Assembly (NCBI GenBank): GCA_038531315.1
Contig: JBCBBT010000009.1
Span: forward strand, 4,836 to 68,835
Length of the DNA: 64,000 nt
Source: JAJFFW01 sp038531315
Lineage (GTDB): Bacteria > Pseudomonadota > Alphaproteobacteria > Caulobacterales > Parvularculaceae
Direction: 5' to 3'
Below are positions 23,964 through 32,969 of the stretch, one piece after another; the stretch's first letter is position 1, and the number at the start of each line of letters is the position of its first letter. Below the pieces are notes generated by a model that was not told the DNA's origin, searched no databases, and saw only the letters and a list, made by a program, of their open reading frames with translations. A program made the translations under genes and the position numbers.

Positions 23964-24480
23964 GGCGGGGGCGTCCATCGAAACGCTGATTGAGGCGGCG
24001 GGCTGGGCGCAGGTTGACGATGCGTCAGCGCTCGCCGCGCGCGCCTACGCCGCGACTGTGGGGGCGGCGCCGGCCGCCGCCGGAGGCGTCGCCTTGTTGT
24101 TGACCGACGACGCGAAGATGCGCGCCCTCAACAATGATTTTCGCAACAAAGACCGGCCCACAAATGTTTTGTCCTTTCCTTCCGGCGCGCCGGCGCCGGG
24201 CTTTATCGGCGACATTGCGCTCGGGCTTGAAACATGCCTACGCGAAGCGGCGGAAACCGGGACTGGCCTCGCGGACCACGCGACCCATTTAATCGTGCAT
24301 GGATTGTTGCACCTGATCGGCTATGATCACCAAACGGACGAAGACGCAGAAGAAATGGAAGCGATGGAGATCGACATTCTGGCGGGTCTAGGGATTGAAA
24401 ACCCGTATGTGACCCGCGATGCGCAACCCGGCGCGAGCCCCCACGCGATCGACGCGCGACCGCCGGGAGACGGCGCATGA
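23956..24480 (+). CDS. ybeY: rRNA maturation endoribonuclease YbeY
   Basis: Zinc-dependent factor for 16S rRNA 3' end maturation and ribosome quality control. The metal motif is HGLLHLIGYDH with H115, H119 and H125. Upstream are LNNDFRNKDRPTNVLSFP and the GDIALG strand, all typical. The length of 174 includes an Ala-rich N-terminal helix and a short Pro-rich tail. The ATG at 23956 lies inside the phoH end; a further ATG at 23926 would lengthen it by ten residues. It overlaps the corC gene by four bases. Confidence 0.94.
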   Translation: MSEAGASIETLIEAAGWAQVDDASALAARAYAATVGAAPAAAGGVALLLTDDAKMRALNNDFRNKDRPTNVLSFPSGAPAPGFIGDIALGLETCLREAAETGTGLADHATHLIVHGLLHLIGYDHQTDEDAEEMEAMEIDILAGLGIENPYVTRDAQPGASPHAIDARPPGDGA

Positions 24481-25541
24481 GCGGGCGCGATCGGGAACAA
24501 ACGCCGGGGCCGGGCGCCGATGACCGCGGCCCGCAAGAAGCGGCCGCGGCGCCGGGCCCCGACGCTTCGCCGAAAACGCCTTTCCTGAAGCGTATCTCAG
24601 CGCTTTTTTCCGGGCCCCAGCCGGCGGCCAACCTTGCAGACGCGATTGAGAATGGCGGCGATCATGCGGTTGCGGCGCTGCCCCAGGGGCGGCGCGAAAT
24701 GATCGAGCGGGTTATCGCTTTTGACGAAAAACGCGTCGTCGATGTGATGGCGCCGCGCGCCGATATCATCGCGATTGACGTCTCGACGCCGATGGATGAA
24801 CTGCTGAAAGCCTTCGCCGAAGCGGGGCATTCGCGCCTGCCGGTTTATCGCGGCGATCTCGACGATCCGATCGGCATGGCGCACATCAAGGACGTTGTTG
24901 CCTTGCTCGCCGACCCCGCTGCGCCAGGCGACAGCGAAAGCAACAGCAACGCCGACAATGATGTCGACACCGGCGGCGAAAGTGACAGCGATAGCGCGGA
25001 ACCGATCCTCAGGCGGATTAAACGCGATGTTCTTTACGCGCCGCCGTCGATGCCGATTACGGATCTATTGTTGCGCATGCAAGCCTCGCGCATTCATATG
25101 GCGCTGGTGATTGATGAGTTCGGCGGCACCGACGGGCTCGTCACCATCGAAGACCTCGTTGAAGAGATTGTCGGCGACATCAACGACGAACATGATGACG
25201 AAGATGCGCCAACCGTTGTCGCCTGCGAGACCGGCGGTTGGGAGGCCGATGCGCGCGTTGAATTAAATGACTTCACGACGTCTACCGGCGTCGATGTTCA
25301 GTGTCAGGACAGTGAAGACGAGGTCGATACGCTTGGCGGTCTTGTGTTTTCGCTGGCGGGCCGCGTGCCGCAACGCGGGGAGATTATTTCCCACGACTGC
25401 GGCCTCGATTTTGAAGTGACGGAGGCTGACCCGCGGAAAATCCGCAAGATCCGCATTCGCCGGCGCACGGGCCATGGCTCTGCGCCGCGTGAGCGCAGCG
25501 CGGCGAGCGCGCCGCCGCCGTCGGTCGAAGCCGCAGAATAG
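24477..25541 (+). CDS. CorC/HlyC family CBS-domain protein
   Basis: Cytoplasmic CBS-pair protein related to CorC, linked to magnesium and cobalt efflux, commonly encoded between ybeY and lnt. The first CBS repeat begins about residue 80 (VVDVMAPRADIIAIDV) and the second about 175 (VLYAPPSMPITDLLLRMQAS), followed by HMALVIDEFGGTDGLVTIED and LVEEIVGDI. The CorC-type C-terminal domain is about 245-335. Between the CBS repeats lies a Ser/Asp/Asn-rich stretch of about 30 residues (GDSESNSNADNDVDTGGE and on), absent from typical members. No DUF21 membrane domain is present, as expected for CorC. Confidence 0.92.
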   Translation: MSGRDREQTPGPGADDRGPQEAAAAPGPDASPKTPFLKRISALFSGPQPAANLADAIENGGDHAVAALPQGRREMIERVIAFDEKRVVDVMAPRADIIAIDVSTPMDELLKAFAEAGHSRLPVYRGDLDDPIGMAHIKDVVALLADPAAPGDSESNSNADNDVDTGGESDSDSAEPILRRIKRDVLYAPPSMPITDLLLRMQASRIHMALVIDEFGGTDGLVTIEDLVEEIVGDINDEHDDEDAPTVVACETGGWEADARVELNDFTTSTGVDVQCQDSEDEVDTLGGLVFSLAGRVPQRGEIISHDCGLDFEVTEADPRKIRKIRIRRRTGHGSAPRERSAASAPPPSVEAAE

Positions 25542-27142
25542 TGGAAAGTTCTGAAGCCGGATCACCGCGCAGCCTGGCGGAGCGCCTTCAACGCGTCGCC
25601 GCTGACATTTCCAGATTGCGCGGCTGGCGGCGCCGGCTTGCAGCCTTCGTCGCCGGCGCGCTCAGCGCGCTCGCGCTGGCCCCGTTTTATGCAACGCCGC
25701 TCTTGGTCGTCGGCTTTTGCCTGTTGGTCTGGCTTCTTGACGGGATCGCGCCGAGCCAGCGCAAATTACGCAGCGCAGCGCTGACGGGATGGTTTTTCGG
25801 GCTCGGCTACTTTCTCGTCGGCGTCTACTGGATGGTGTTTTCTTTTTTCGTTCAGGCCGACCAGTTCGCATGGATGGCGCCGATCGCGGTGCTCGCCATG
25901 CCAAGCTTTCTGGGCTTGTTCAGCGCCGGCGCCGCCGTTTTGGCCATTGTTTTCTGGCGCCCGGGGTGGCGGCGCATTCTTGTATTCGCCGTCGCATGGA
26001 GCCTTTTTGAGTATGCGCGCGGTCATGTGCTGACCGGTTTACCCTGGAACCTGCCCGGTCAGGCGTTCGCGGGGCTCGCCGTCACTGCCCAGACGGCGGC
26101 ATGGTGGGGCGCATACGGACTAAGCCTTATCGTGGTGACGCTCTGCGCGGCCCCGGCGGCCACGCTTAGCGGCGCCAAAGCGGCGTTCAACGGCGCCATC
26201 GCCGCCGTCGCCGGCTTTGCCGTTTTGTTGGCGGTGGGCGCGGTCCGGCTCGCCGTTACAGACGCCCCCGACCGGTCCGACGCCTTTGTGCGGATCGTGC
26301 AGCCGAACATCGCGCAACGACAAAAGATCGATCCCGCCCGATGGAGCGATAATTTCGCCGCGCATTTGACGCTTACGGACGGATTGCCGCCGGACACGCG
26401 GCGGGTCTTTGTGGTTTGGCCGGAAAACAGCGTGCCCGTTCTCAATGAAGTCAGCGACGCGCTGGCCGCACTCGGCAAATCCCTGCCGTCCAACGCTGTC
26501 CTGATTGCCGGGTCGGTGCGCCGCGATACGGACGACAACGACGTCCAGCGTTTTTACAACGCCATCGGCGTCTTCGCCCAAACGCCGCGCGGGCGCCGCG
26601 CCGTTGCGTTTTACGACAAGCACCATCTGGTGCCGTTCGGCGAATATCTGCCGTTGAAAAACCTGCTGCGCGCCGTTGGGCTATCGCAGCTCGCCCCTTT
26701 TGAAGAAGGCTTCACGCCCGGCGCGGGCCCGCGCACGCTTTCTGTCGGCGGGCCGTCATTCTCGCCGCTGATTTGTTACGAAGCGATCTTTCCAGGCGCG
26801 ATCCATCCGAAAGACAATCGGCCCGAATGGCTTGTCACCGTCACCAATGACGCCTGGTTCGGCGACACGTCGGGGCCGCGCCAGCATCTCGACCAGGCGC
26901 GGCTGAGAACGATTGAGACCGGCTTGCCCATGGCTCGCGCTGCGAACACTGGCATTTCCGCACTGATCGACGCGCGCGGCGTTTATCGCGAACGGCTGAA
27001 ACTTTACACCTCAGGCCGGATTGACGCCGCGTTGCCCGCGCCCCTAGCGCCGACGCTTTATGCGCGTGCCGGCGATGCCGGATTTTTTGCTCTGGTTTTG
27101 CTCTTCGCCGGCCTCGCTCAAATATGGCGGAAATATGACTAA
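25541..27142 (+). CDS. lnt: Apolipoprotein N-acyltransferase Lnt
   Basis: Inner-membrane enzyme that adds the third acyl chain to lipoproteins. Seven or eight membrane segments lie between about residues 35 and 235, then a periplasmic nitrilase domain. The catalytic triad is visible as E295 (WPENSVPVL), K360 (YDKHHLVPFGEYLP) and C412 (LICYEAIFPG), with NDAWFGDTSGPRQHL downstream. The C-terminal membrane anchor is at about 505-525. Length 533, GTG start overlapping the previous stop by one base. It closes the miaB operon. Confidence 0.96.
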   Translation: MESSEAGSPRSLAERLQRVAADISRLRGWRRRLAAFVAGALSALALAPFYATPLLVVGFCLLVWLLDGIAPSQRKLRSAALTGWFFGLGYFLVGVYWMVFSFFVQADQFAWMAPIAVLAMPSFLGLFSAGAAVLAIVFWRPGWRRILVFAVAWSLFEYARGHVLTGLPWNLPGQAFAGLAVTAQTAAWWGAYGLSLIVVTLCAAPAATLSGAKAAFNGAIAAVAGFAVLLAVGAVRLAVTDAPDRSDAFVRIVQPNIAQRQKIDPARWSDNFAAHLTLTDGLPPDTRRVFVVWPENSVPVLNEVSDALAALGKSLPSNAVLIAGSVRRDTDDNDVQRFYNAIGVFAQTPRGRRAVAFYDKHHLVPFGEYLPLKNLLRAVGLSQLAPFEEGFTPGAGPRTLSVGGPSFSPLICYEAIFPGAIHPKDNRPEWLVTVTNDAWFGDTSGPRQHLDQARLRTIETGLPMARAANTGISALIDARGVYRERLKLYTSGRIDAALPAPLAPTLYARAGDAGFFALVLLFAGLAQIWRKYD

Positions 27143-27217
27143 AATAAGCGGTTAGCGCCATATTCACGCCGCTTCTGTTCACATAATACGACAGTTCTTA
27201 AGGGGAGAGACTAACCG

Positions 27218-27239
27218 CGCGGCTGGGAGGCCGCGTTTT
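27218..27239 (+). terminator. Short hairpin with T4 between lnt and the XRE gene
   Basis: CGCGGC, loop TGGGAG, GCCGCG, then TTTTA. A modest terminator or attenuator, 24 bp upstream of the regulator start. Just before it (27197-27211) is TTAA-N7-CTAA, one base short of a CtrA-type site. Confidence 0.5.
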
Positions 27240-27262
27240 AGGACCTTGGGGCGACAAAATAA

Positions 27263-27682
27263 ATGGAAAAACCGAAGTCACCGCATCCGGTTGATGTGCA
27301 TGTCGGCGCGCGTGTGAAACTGCGCCGGACGATGTTAGGGATGAGCCAGGACAAGCTTGGGGAATCGCTGGGACTGACCTTCCAGCAAATTCAGAAATAC
27401 GAAAAAGGCGTCAATCGCATCGGCGCGAGCCGGATTTTTCAGATTGCGAAAATCCTCGATGTGCCGATCCAGTATCTGTTCGACGATTTCGACCGGCCTG
27501 CGGTCGCCGGTTTCGCCGAGGACGATTCTGAAACGGCGTCCTTTATGGACCTATTGAATACGCCTGACGGCGTGCAGCTCTGCCGTCATTATTCAAAGAT
27601 CGACGATCCGAAAGTGCGCAAACGCGTCCTCGACCTTGTCAAAGCGATCGCGGACACCGAAGGCGGCGACGGCGGGCTCTGA
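27263..27682 (+). CDS. XRE-family helix-turn-helix regulator
   Basis: A 139-residue DNA-binding protein. The HTH_3 domain is about residues 14-72: GARVKLRRTMLGMSQDKLGE, SLGLTFQQIQKYEKGVNRIG and ASRIFQIAKILDVPIQYLFD. The C-terminal part (about 80-135) holds FMDLLNTPDGVQLCRHYSKI and a helix, seen in a widespread alphaproteobacterial family of lambda-repressor-like regulators that act on growth and cell envelope genes. Encoded between lnt and metK with its own short leader. Targets cannot be read here. Confidence 0.9.
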   Translation: MEKPKSPHPVDVHVGARVKLRRTMLGMSQDKLGESLGLTFQQIQKYEKGVNRIGASRIFQIAKILDVPIQYLFDDFDRPAVAGFAEDDSETASFMDLLNTPDGVQLCRHYSKIDDPKVRKRVLDLVKAIADTEGGDGGL

Positions 27683-27843
27683 GCGTGGGCCCAGGGCGCG
27701 AACCCTGCGCGGGTCTTGGGCGCGGGTCCTGGGCGGGGGCCTTGCGCCTCTGTGGACAAAAGCCATGGACAGGCAGGGCGCGGTTCGATACAAGCCGCGC
27801 CCAACACATAAACTTTTCCTTATATGCGAAGGGACCCACCCCC

Positions 27844-29070
27844 ATGCCCCGTCCGTCCTATTTGTTCACGAGCGAAAGCGTCTCCGAAGGTCACCCCGAT
27901 AAGGTCTGCGACCGGATTTCCGATGAAATCGTCGATCTGATTTATCGCGAGGCGGAAAAAGAGGGCATGAACGCCTGGGACGTGCGGGTCGCGTGCGAAA
28001 CACTGACGACGACAAACCGTGTGGTGATCGCGGGCGAGGTGCGCATTCCAGAATCGCTGATGGGTGAGGCCGGGCATGTAAAGCCGGGCCCGTTCGTTGA
28101 GGCGGCCCGCGAAGCTATCAAATCGATTGGCTACGAGCAGGACGGGTTCCACTGGAAAGATGCGGAAATCGACGTTTTGTTGCATGCGCAGTCCGCAGAC
28201 ATTGCGCAAGGCGTCGACAACGCCGCCGATGCGAACGCGGAAGGCGCGGGCGATCAGGGCATCATGTTCGGCTATGCCTGCCGCGAGACGCCGGCGTTGA
28301 TGCCGGCGCCGATCTATTACAGTCACAAAATTCTGGAGCTGATGGCTGCGGCGCGGCACCGCGGCGACGGCGATGCGGGCAAGCTCGGTCCTGACGCAAA
28401 AAGTCAGGTTACGGTGCGCTACGAAGGCGGCAAACCGGCAGCGGTCACCAGCATTGTTGTCTCAACGCAGCATCTTGATGAAAGCTGGGATTCGGCAAAA
28501 GTGCGCGATGTCGTCGAACCGTTCGTACGCGACGCATTAGGCGATCTTGATATCGCCCATGACTGCGCCTGGCACATAAACCCAACGGGCAAGTTTGTCA
28601 TCGGCGGTCCGGACGGCGACGCCGGGCTTACCGGCCGCAAGATCATCGTCGACACCTATGGCGGCGCGGCGCCCCATGGCGGCGGCGCATTCTCAGGGAA
28701 AGACACGACAAAGGTTGACCGTTCGGCGGCTTACGCGGCGCGTTATCTTGCCAAAAACGTCGTCGCCGCCGGCATCGCCGAGCGCTGCACGATCCAGCTT
28801 TCCTACGCGATCGGCGTCGCCCAGCCGCTGTCGATTTATGTCGATCAGCACGGCACTGGCGAATACGCCGATGAAGCCGTTGAGCGCGCCCTCGCCGAAG
28901 CGATGGATTTGTCGCCGTCGGGCATCCGCCGGCAGCTCGATCTCAACAAGCCGATCTATGCGCGCACGGCCGCATACGGTCATTTTGGCCGCGAGCCTGA
29001 CGCGGATGGCGGCTTTTCGTGGGAGAAAACCGACCTCGTCGACAAGATCAAGGCGGCGCTCGAAGCCTGA
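27844..29070 (+). CDS. metK: S-adenosylmethionine synthetase MetK
   Basis: Forms S-adenosylmethionine from methionine and ATP. The three-part family fold is clear: SYLFTSESVSEGHPDKVCDR at the start with the ATP-binding His, GDQGIMFGYA, FVIGGPDGDAGLTGRKIIVD, GGGAFSGKDTTKVDRSAAYA with the phosphate-binding loop, and IGVAQPLSIYVD near the end. Length 408, slightly longer than E. coli (384). Start at 27844, since the reading frame upstream is GC-rich filler and SESVSEGH must be near the N-terminus. AAGGGA precedes the ATG. The leader (27683-27843) contains a doubled CGCGGGTCYTGGG but no riboswitch that I can recognise. Confidence 0.97.
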   Translation: MPRPSYLFTSESVSEGHPDKVCDRISDEIVDLIYREAEKEGMNAWDVRVACETLTTTNRVVIAGEVRIPESLMGEAGHVKPGPFVEAAREAIKSIGYEQDGFHWKDAEIDVLLHAQSADIAQGVDNAADANAEGAGDQGIMFGYACRETPALMPAPIYYSHKILELMAAARHRGDGDAGKLGPDAKSQVTVRYEGGKPAAVTSIVVSTQHLDESWDSAKVRDVVEPFVRDALGDLDIAHDCAWHINPTGKFVIGGPDGDAGLTGRKIIVDTYGGAAPHGGGAFSGKDTTKVDRSAAYAARYLAKNVVAAGIAERCTIQLSYAIGVAQPLSIYVDQHGTGEYADEAVERALAEAMDLSPSGIRRQLDLNKPIYARTAAYGHFGREPDADGGFSWEKTDLVDKIKAALEA

Positions 29071-29152
29071 CGGGCTCACGATCGCGGGAGCGGCGCCGGG
29101 GCGCCGCAATTCCATGGTACTTCTGGCGCGTATCAGTTGAGGAGTGCGATCT

Positions 29153-29767
29153 ATGGCGCAAAAATCTTTGTTTCTCGCCCTCGGCCTCGCGGCCGGTGTT
29201 ATTGGCGCAGCCGGCCTCGCCGGGGCGCAGGACGACAGCGCCGCGCCGCCGGAAGCGCAGGACGCGGCGCCTTTAGAGCCCGCCGAGCCCGCACAGGCGG
29301 TCCAAAGCGACGCCGTCGTGGCCGCCGCGGCGCGTCTGCGCGAAGCGATAGAGCGGATTGATCCGTCTGCGACCTTTACCGCCAATGGCGCAACGTTTCA
29401 GGTTTCAACCGTCCCCGTCACGCTTGTCTATGACATCAACGCAGATCGCATGCGGCTTGTCTCGCCGATTAAGCGCGTTGAAGAAATCGAGCCGGAAATC
29501 TATGTGCGGCTCATGCAAGCGAATTTCGATTCAGCGCTCGACGCCCGATACGCCGTAGCGCGGGGCGTTTTGTGGTCCACATTCATTCATCCGTTATCAA
29601 CGCTTACGTCCGATGAATTCGGCTCCGGCCTCGGCCAGACCGTCAATCTCGTCGCCAGCTTTGGGACAACGTATTCATCCGGCGCGTTCGTATTCGGCGG
29701 CGGCGACAGCGCTGAGGAACAACAACGGCTGATTGAAGAGCTGCAAAACAAAACGCGGGAAATCTAA
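29153..29767 (+). CDS. Conserved periplasmic protein of unknown function
   Basis: A 204-residue protein with a signal peptide (about 1-25, ending GLAGAQ), an Ala/Pro/Glu-rich linker (26-52) and a folded domain (about 55-195). That domain contains VPVTLVYDINADRMRLVSPI, VRLMQANFDSALDARYAVAR, GVLWSTFIHPLSTLTSDEFG and QTVNLVASFGTTYSSGAFVF. The domain is well organised and reminiscent in order of CesT/YbjN-type chaperone folds, but I cannot assign it. TGAGGAG precedes the ATG by eight bases. It sits between metK and trmB, only 6 bp before trmB. Confidence 0.8.
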   Translation: MAQKSLFLALGLAAGVIGAAGLAGAQDDSAAPPEAQDAAPLEPAEPAQAVQSDAVVAAAARLREAIERIDPSATFTANGATFQVSTVPVTLVYDINADRMRLVSPIKRVEEIEPEIYVRLMQANFDSALDARYAVARGVLWSTFIHPLSTLTSDEFGSGLGQTVNLVASFGTTYSSGAFVFGGGDSAEEQQRLIEELQNKTREI

Positions 29768-29773
29768 GGCCCA

Positions 29774-30463
29774 GTGTCTGCTGACACCGGCTACATTCCA
29801 CGGCTCTATGGTCGGCGTCAGGACAAGGGCCTGAAGCCGCGTCAGGCGCGGCTCATGACGGAATTGTTGCCGTCAGTATCAACACCAAATCCGGAAGCGG
29901 GCCGGATTGACCCGCTGGCGCTTTTTCCCGGCGCGCGCGAAATCTGGCTTGAGGTCGGTTTTGGCGGCGGCGAACATCTGGCCTGGCAGGCTGCGCAAAA
30001 TCCTGACGTCGGCCTGATCGGCGCAGAGCCCTTCGTCAACGGCGTCGCCAAACTGCTGGCGCAAATCGATGACGCGGGCCTTGGAAATATCCGCATCCGC
30101 CATGGCGACGCACGCCCCTTGATCGAGGTGCTGGACGACGCGTCGCTGGCGCGGATCTTCGTGTTGCATCCAGATCCGTGGCCGAAAAAACGTCATCACA
30201 AACGCCGCATGGTCTCGCCCTGGTTTTTTGCCGAGGCCGCGCGGCTGTTGCGGTCCGGCGGGGAATTACGCATCGCATCCGACATCCCGGACTATATTCG
30301 CTGGACCCTGATGCACGCGCAATCGGCCCCCGACTTTGAGTGGATGGCCGCGTGCGCGGACGATTGGCGGTCACGGCCGGCGGACTGGCCGCAAACCCGA
30401 TATGAGGCCAAGGCGCTGCGGGAAGGGCGCACGCCCTGTTACCTATCATTTCGGCGCTTATAA
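29774..30463 (+). CDS. trmB: tRNA (guanine-N7-)-methyltransferase TrmB
   Basis: SAM-dependent enzyme making m7G46 in tRNA. It shows IWLEVGFGGGEHLAWQA for SAM binding, LIGAEPFVNGVAKLL, FVLHPDPWPKKRHHKRRMVS, the TrmB signature, and the late motif TRYEAKALREGR with the conserved Thr and Glu. Length 229. The GTG start follows the previous gene by six bases and the N-terminus (YIPRLYGRRQDKGLKPRQ) matches alphaproteobacterial TrmB. Transcribed together with metK and the periplasmic protein. Confidence 0.96.
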   Translation: MSADTGYIPRLYGRRQDKGLKPRQARLMTELLPSVSTPNPEAGRIDPLALFPGAREIWLEVGFGGGEHLAWQAAQNPDVGLIGAEPFVNGVAKLLAQIDDAGLGNIRIRHGDARPLIEVLDDASLARIFVLHPDPWPKKRHHKRRMVSPWFFAEAARLLRSGGELRIASDIPDYIRWTLMHAQSAPDFEWMAACADDWRSRPADWPQTRYEAKALREGRTPCYLSFRRL

Positions 30464-30689
30464 AACGGTGCGGCGCGCCAGCTTTTCGGACGCTGTTTAT
30501 TTTGTGAGTTGCGGGCCGCGCGCCCGCTGGGTCAAGAATAGCGCAATACCGGGTCGATACGGCGGCGCCGGCTGAAACCGCCGCTTTTCTTTGGCCCGTG
30601 TGACATGGCGACGGCACGGCGCCGGCGCGTATTGAGTGCTTGTTGCGAGGACGGGCCGCAGAAAATGGCGGCAGGGGAAAGGGGGTTTC

Positions 30690-32006
30690 ATGCCCGGATT
30701 GAAACACGCATGCGCCATGGCTTTGCTCGCGCTCCTGCCGGGCTGCGTAAAGGCGACGCTCGCCTGGACCGATTTGAAGCCGAACGGCCCGGATGCGCGC
30801 CCCGCGATATTGGCCGCCGCGGGCGACGATGGCGATCATGGCGTGGGCGACAGCGAAGCGGACCCGGTGGAGGCCTGGCGCGCGCGGACGCCCCGGATCA
30901 AAAACGCCTTGCAGGCGGAGGTTTACGGATTTTTACCCGACGCGTCGTCAACGGAAATCATCGAACGGCGCGTCATCGCGCAGGACGCCTTTGGCGGTCT
31001 TGGCCGGCTTGAAGAATATGTTCTGCGCTCAACGGCGACGTTTGACGGCGTCGATAATGTCTCGCGGCGTTATTTGATGAATACGGTTGTGCCGGTCGGC
31101 GCGGCGCGCCCGTCACCGGTCATCCTGATGCAGACATTCTGCCCGCGCTGGGACACGGTGCCCCATCCGGGCGTGACGCGCCCGGCGGGGGCTGGCTCAT
31201 GCGACGACGGGGCGATGAGCGGCCTCATGCGGTTTGTCTTCGGGCGCTACATTGCAACGCCTCCGATTGAGGAAATTCTGGCGCGCGGCTACGCCGTCGC
31301 GACGATCTATCCGAGCGAACTGGTTCCCGACAGCGCTGAAGCCGGCGCGGCGGCGCTCGCGGCGCTGTCAGAGGGCCACCAGGATGACGAGACGCGCTGG
31401 GGCGCCATCGGCGCGTGGGCGTGGGCGTTTTCTCAAATGGCGGATGTTTTGCTGACGGACGAAGCGATCGATCCGGACGGCCTCGTCGTGTTCGGCCACT
31501 CGCGCTACGGCAAGTCGGCACTTGTGGCCGCGGCTTTTGACCCGCGTATCGACGCGGTTCTGGCCCACCAGTCGGGCACCGGCGGCGCGTCGCTCAACCG
31601 CGAAAAACGCGGCGAAAGCGTCCGGCAGATCACCGACAGCTATCCGCACTGGTTCTCGCGCGCCTATGCGGGCTTTGCCGGTCGTGAGGAGGCGATGCGC
31701 ATCGACCAGCATCATCTGCTGGCGCTGATCGCGCCGCGCCCGATCCTTCTTGGCAATGCGCGCCGCGACGTCTGGTCTGACCCGAATGGCGCCTTCCGTG
31801 CGGCGCTCGGCGCTGATCCGGTTTATGAAATTTTCGGCTCAGCCGGCCTTGATCAGGCGCGGCTGTCGCCGTTCCAGCCAGAAGCGGACCTTTCCTTCTG
31901 GATTCGCCCGGGCACGCATGGCGTCGTGAAAGAAGACTGGCCAGCGTTTTTGGACTTTCTTGATGCGCATTTCCCCGCCGGCGACGCAGCGGACGTCGCG
32001 CCCTAA
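30690..32006 (+). CDS. CE15-like glucuronoyl esterase lipoprotein
   Basis: Alpha/beta hydrolase of the carbohydrate esterase 15 type, which cut ester links between glucuronic acid of xylan and lignin alcohols. The nucleophile S271 lies in VVFGHSRYGKSAL. Then come HQSGTGGASLNREKRGESVR and SYPHWFSRAY, both CE15 hallmarks, LLALIAPRPILLGNA, and the probable catalytic His in GTHGVVKED. The N-terminus has a hydrophobic segment ending LLPGC, a lipobox-like site (Cys19) with an unusual Pro. GGGGAAAGGGGG precedes the ATG; a TTG 18 codons upstream is less likely. It stands between trmB and ttcA. Activity on plant or algal polysaccharide is inferred. Confidence 0.85.
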   Translation: MPGLKHACAMALLALLPGCVKATLAWTDLKPNGPDARPAILAAAGDDGDHGVGDSEADPVEAWRARTPRIKNALQAEVYGFLPDASSTEIIERRVIAQDAFGGLGRLEEYVLRSTATFDGVDNVSRRYLMNTVVPVGAARPSPVILMQTFCPRWDTVPHPGVTRPAGAGSCDDGAMSGLMRFVFGRYIATPPIEEILARGYAVATIYPSELVPDSAEAGAAALAALSEGHQDDETRWGAIGAWAWAFSQMADVLLTDEAIDPDGLVVFGHSRYGKSALVAAAFDPRIDAVLAHQSGTGGASLNREKRGESVRQITDSYPHWFSRAYAGFAGREEAMRIDQHHLLALIAPRPILLGNARRDVWSDPNGAFRAALGADPVYEIFGSAGLDQARLSPFQPEADLSFWIRPGTHGVVKEDWPAFLDFLDAHFPAGDAADVAP

Positions 32007-32096
32007 CTGGCGGTCAAACCTTGAACCCGTGCGAGCCAGTCTGATAGGCAGGCGCCGCGGCTGAGAGCGCCGCGCAGGACAGGGCGGGCCGCACTG

Positions 32097-32969
32097 ATGG
32101 CTGACGGATTTACACAGTCTCTTTCCGGGCTTTACGCCCATGCGCCCTCCGGCGTTGAATTCAAAAAGCTCCGTAAGCGGCTCTTGCGGCAGACGCAGGA
32201 CACGATTTCGCGCTTTGGACTAGACAAGCCGCGTCCCGACGGCGCGCCGCAGAAATGGCTGGTTTGTCTTTCCGGCGGCAAAGACAGTTACGGTCTCCTC
32301 GCGCTCCTGACGGACCTTAAGTGGCAAGGCGCGCTCAGCGCCGACTTGCTCGCCTGCAATCTCGATCAACGCCAGCCAGGCTTTCCGGCAGAGGTGCTGC
32401 CCGACTATCTGACGTCGATTGGCGCCCCGTTCCGGATCGTGACCGAAGACACCTATTCGATTGTCAAGGACAAAACGCCCGAGGGCAAAACCTATTGCGC
32501 GCTGTGTTCGCGGCTTCGGCGCGGCATTCTTTATCGCGTTGCGCGCGAGGAGGGATGCGACGCCATCGTCCTCGGCCATCACCGCGATGATGCGCTTGAG
32601 ACCTTCATGATGAACCTATTTCACGGCGGCCGGCTCGCGGCGATGCCGCCGCGACTTGTCAATGACGAGGGCGATCTCTTCGTATTGCGACCACTTATTC
32701 AGTGTGCGGAAGCCGACATGGCGCGTTTTGCGGATGCGCTGCGTTTCCCGATTATTCCATGTAATCTGTGCGGCTCGCAGGACGGGCTGCAGCGGGCTAT
32801 GATGAAAGCGATGTTATCGGAATGGGAGGCCAAAAATCCCGGCCGGCGCGAAGTGATGTTCCGCGCGATCCAGAATGTTCGCCCCAGTCATCTCGCCGAT
32901 GAACGGGTCTGGGATTTCGAAGCGCTAGAACGCCTGAACGAGCAGATAAATCCCGGCGAAAATGATTAG
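32097..32969 (+). CDS. ttcA: tRNA 2-thiocytidine(32) synthetase TtcA
   Basis: ATP-dependent iron-sulfur enzyme that thiolates C32 of tRNA. The PP-loop is SGGKDS at residues 59-64. The two CxxC pairs that hold the cluster are CALCSR (about 134-137) and CNLCGS (about 222-225). LGHHRDDALETFMMNLFHGG and MPPRLVNDEGDLFVLRPLI are standard for the family. Length 290. Its last 45 bases overlap the end of the next gene on the opposite strand, so the transcripts are complementary there. Confidence 0.96.
   Translation: MADGFTQSLSGLYAHAPSGVEFKKLRKRLLRQTQDTISRFGLDKPRPDGAPQKWLVCLSGGKDSYGLLALLTDLKWQGALSADLLACNLDQRQPGFPAEVLPDYLTSIGAPFRIVTEDTYSIVKDKTPEGKTYCALCSRLRRGILYRVAREEGCDAIVLGHHRDDALETFMMNLFHGGRLAAMPPRLVNDEGDLFVLRPLIQCAEADMARFADALRFPIIPCNLCGSQDGLQRAMMKAMLSEWEAKNPGRREVMFRAIQNVRPSHLADERVWDFEALERLNEQINPGEND

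Noticed and set aside
27197..27211. Second CtrA site TTAA-N7-CTAA before the XRE gene
   Set aside because: One base off the full consensus; such near matches are expected by chance.
27683..27843. Riboswitch in front of metK
   Set aside because: The leader has a doubled CGCGGGTCYTGGG but no arrangement matching SAM riboswitch cores that I know.
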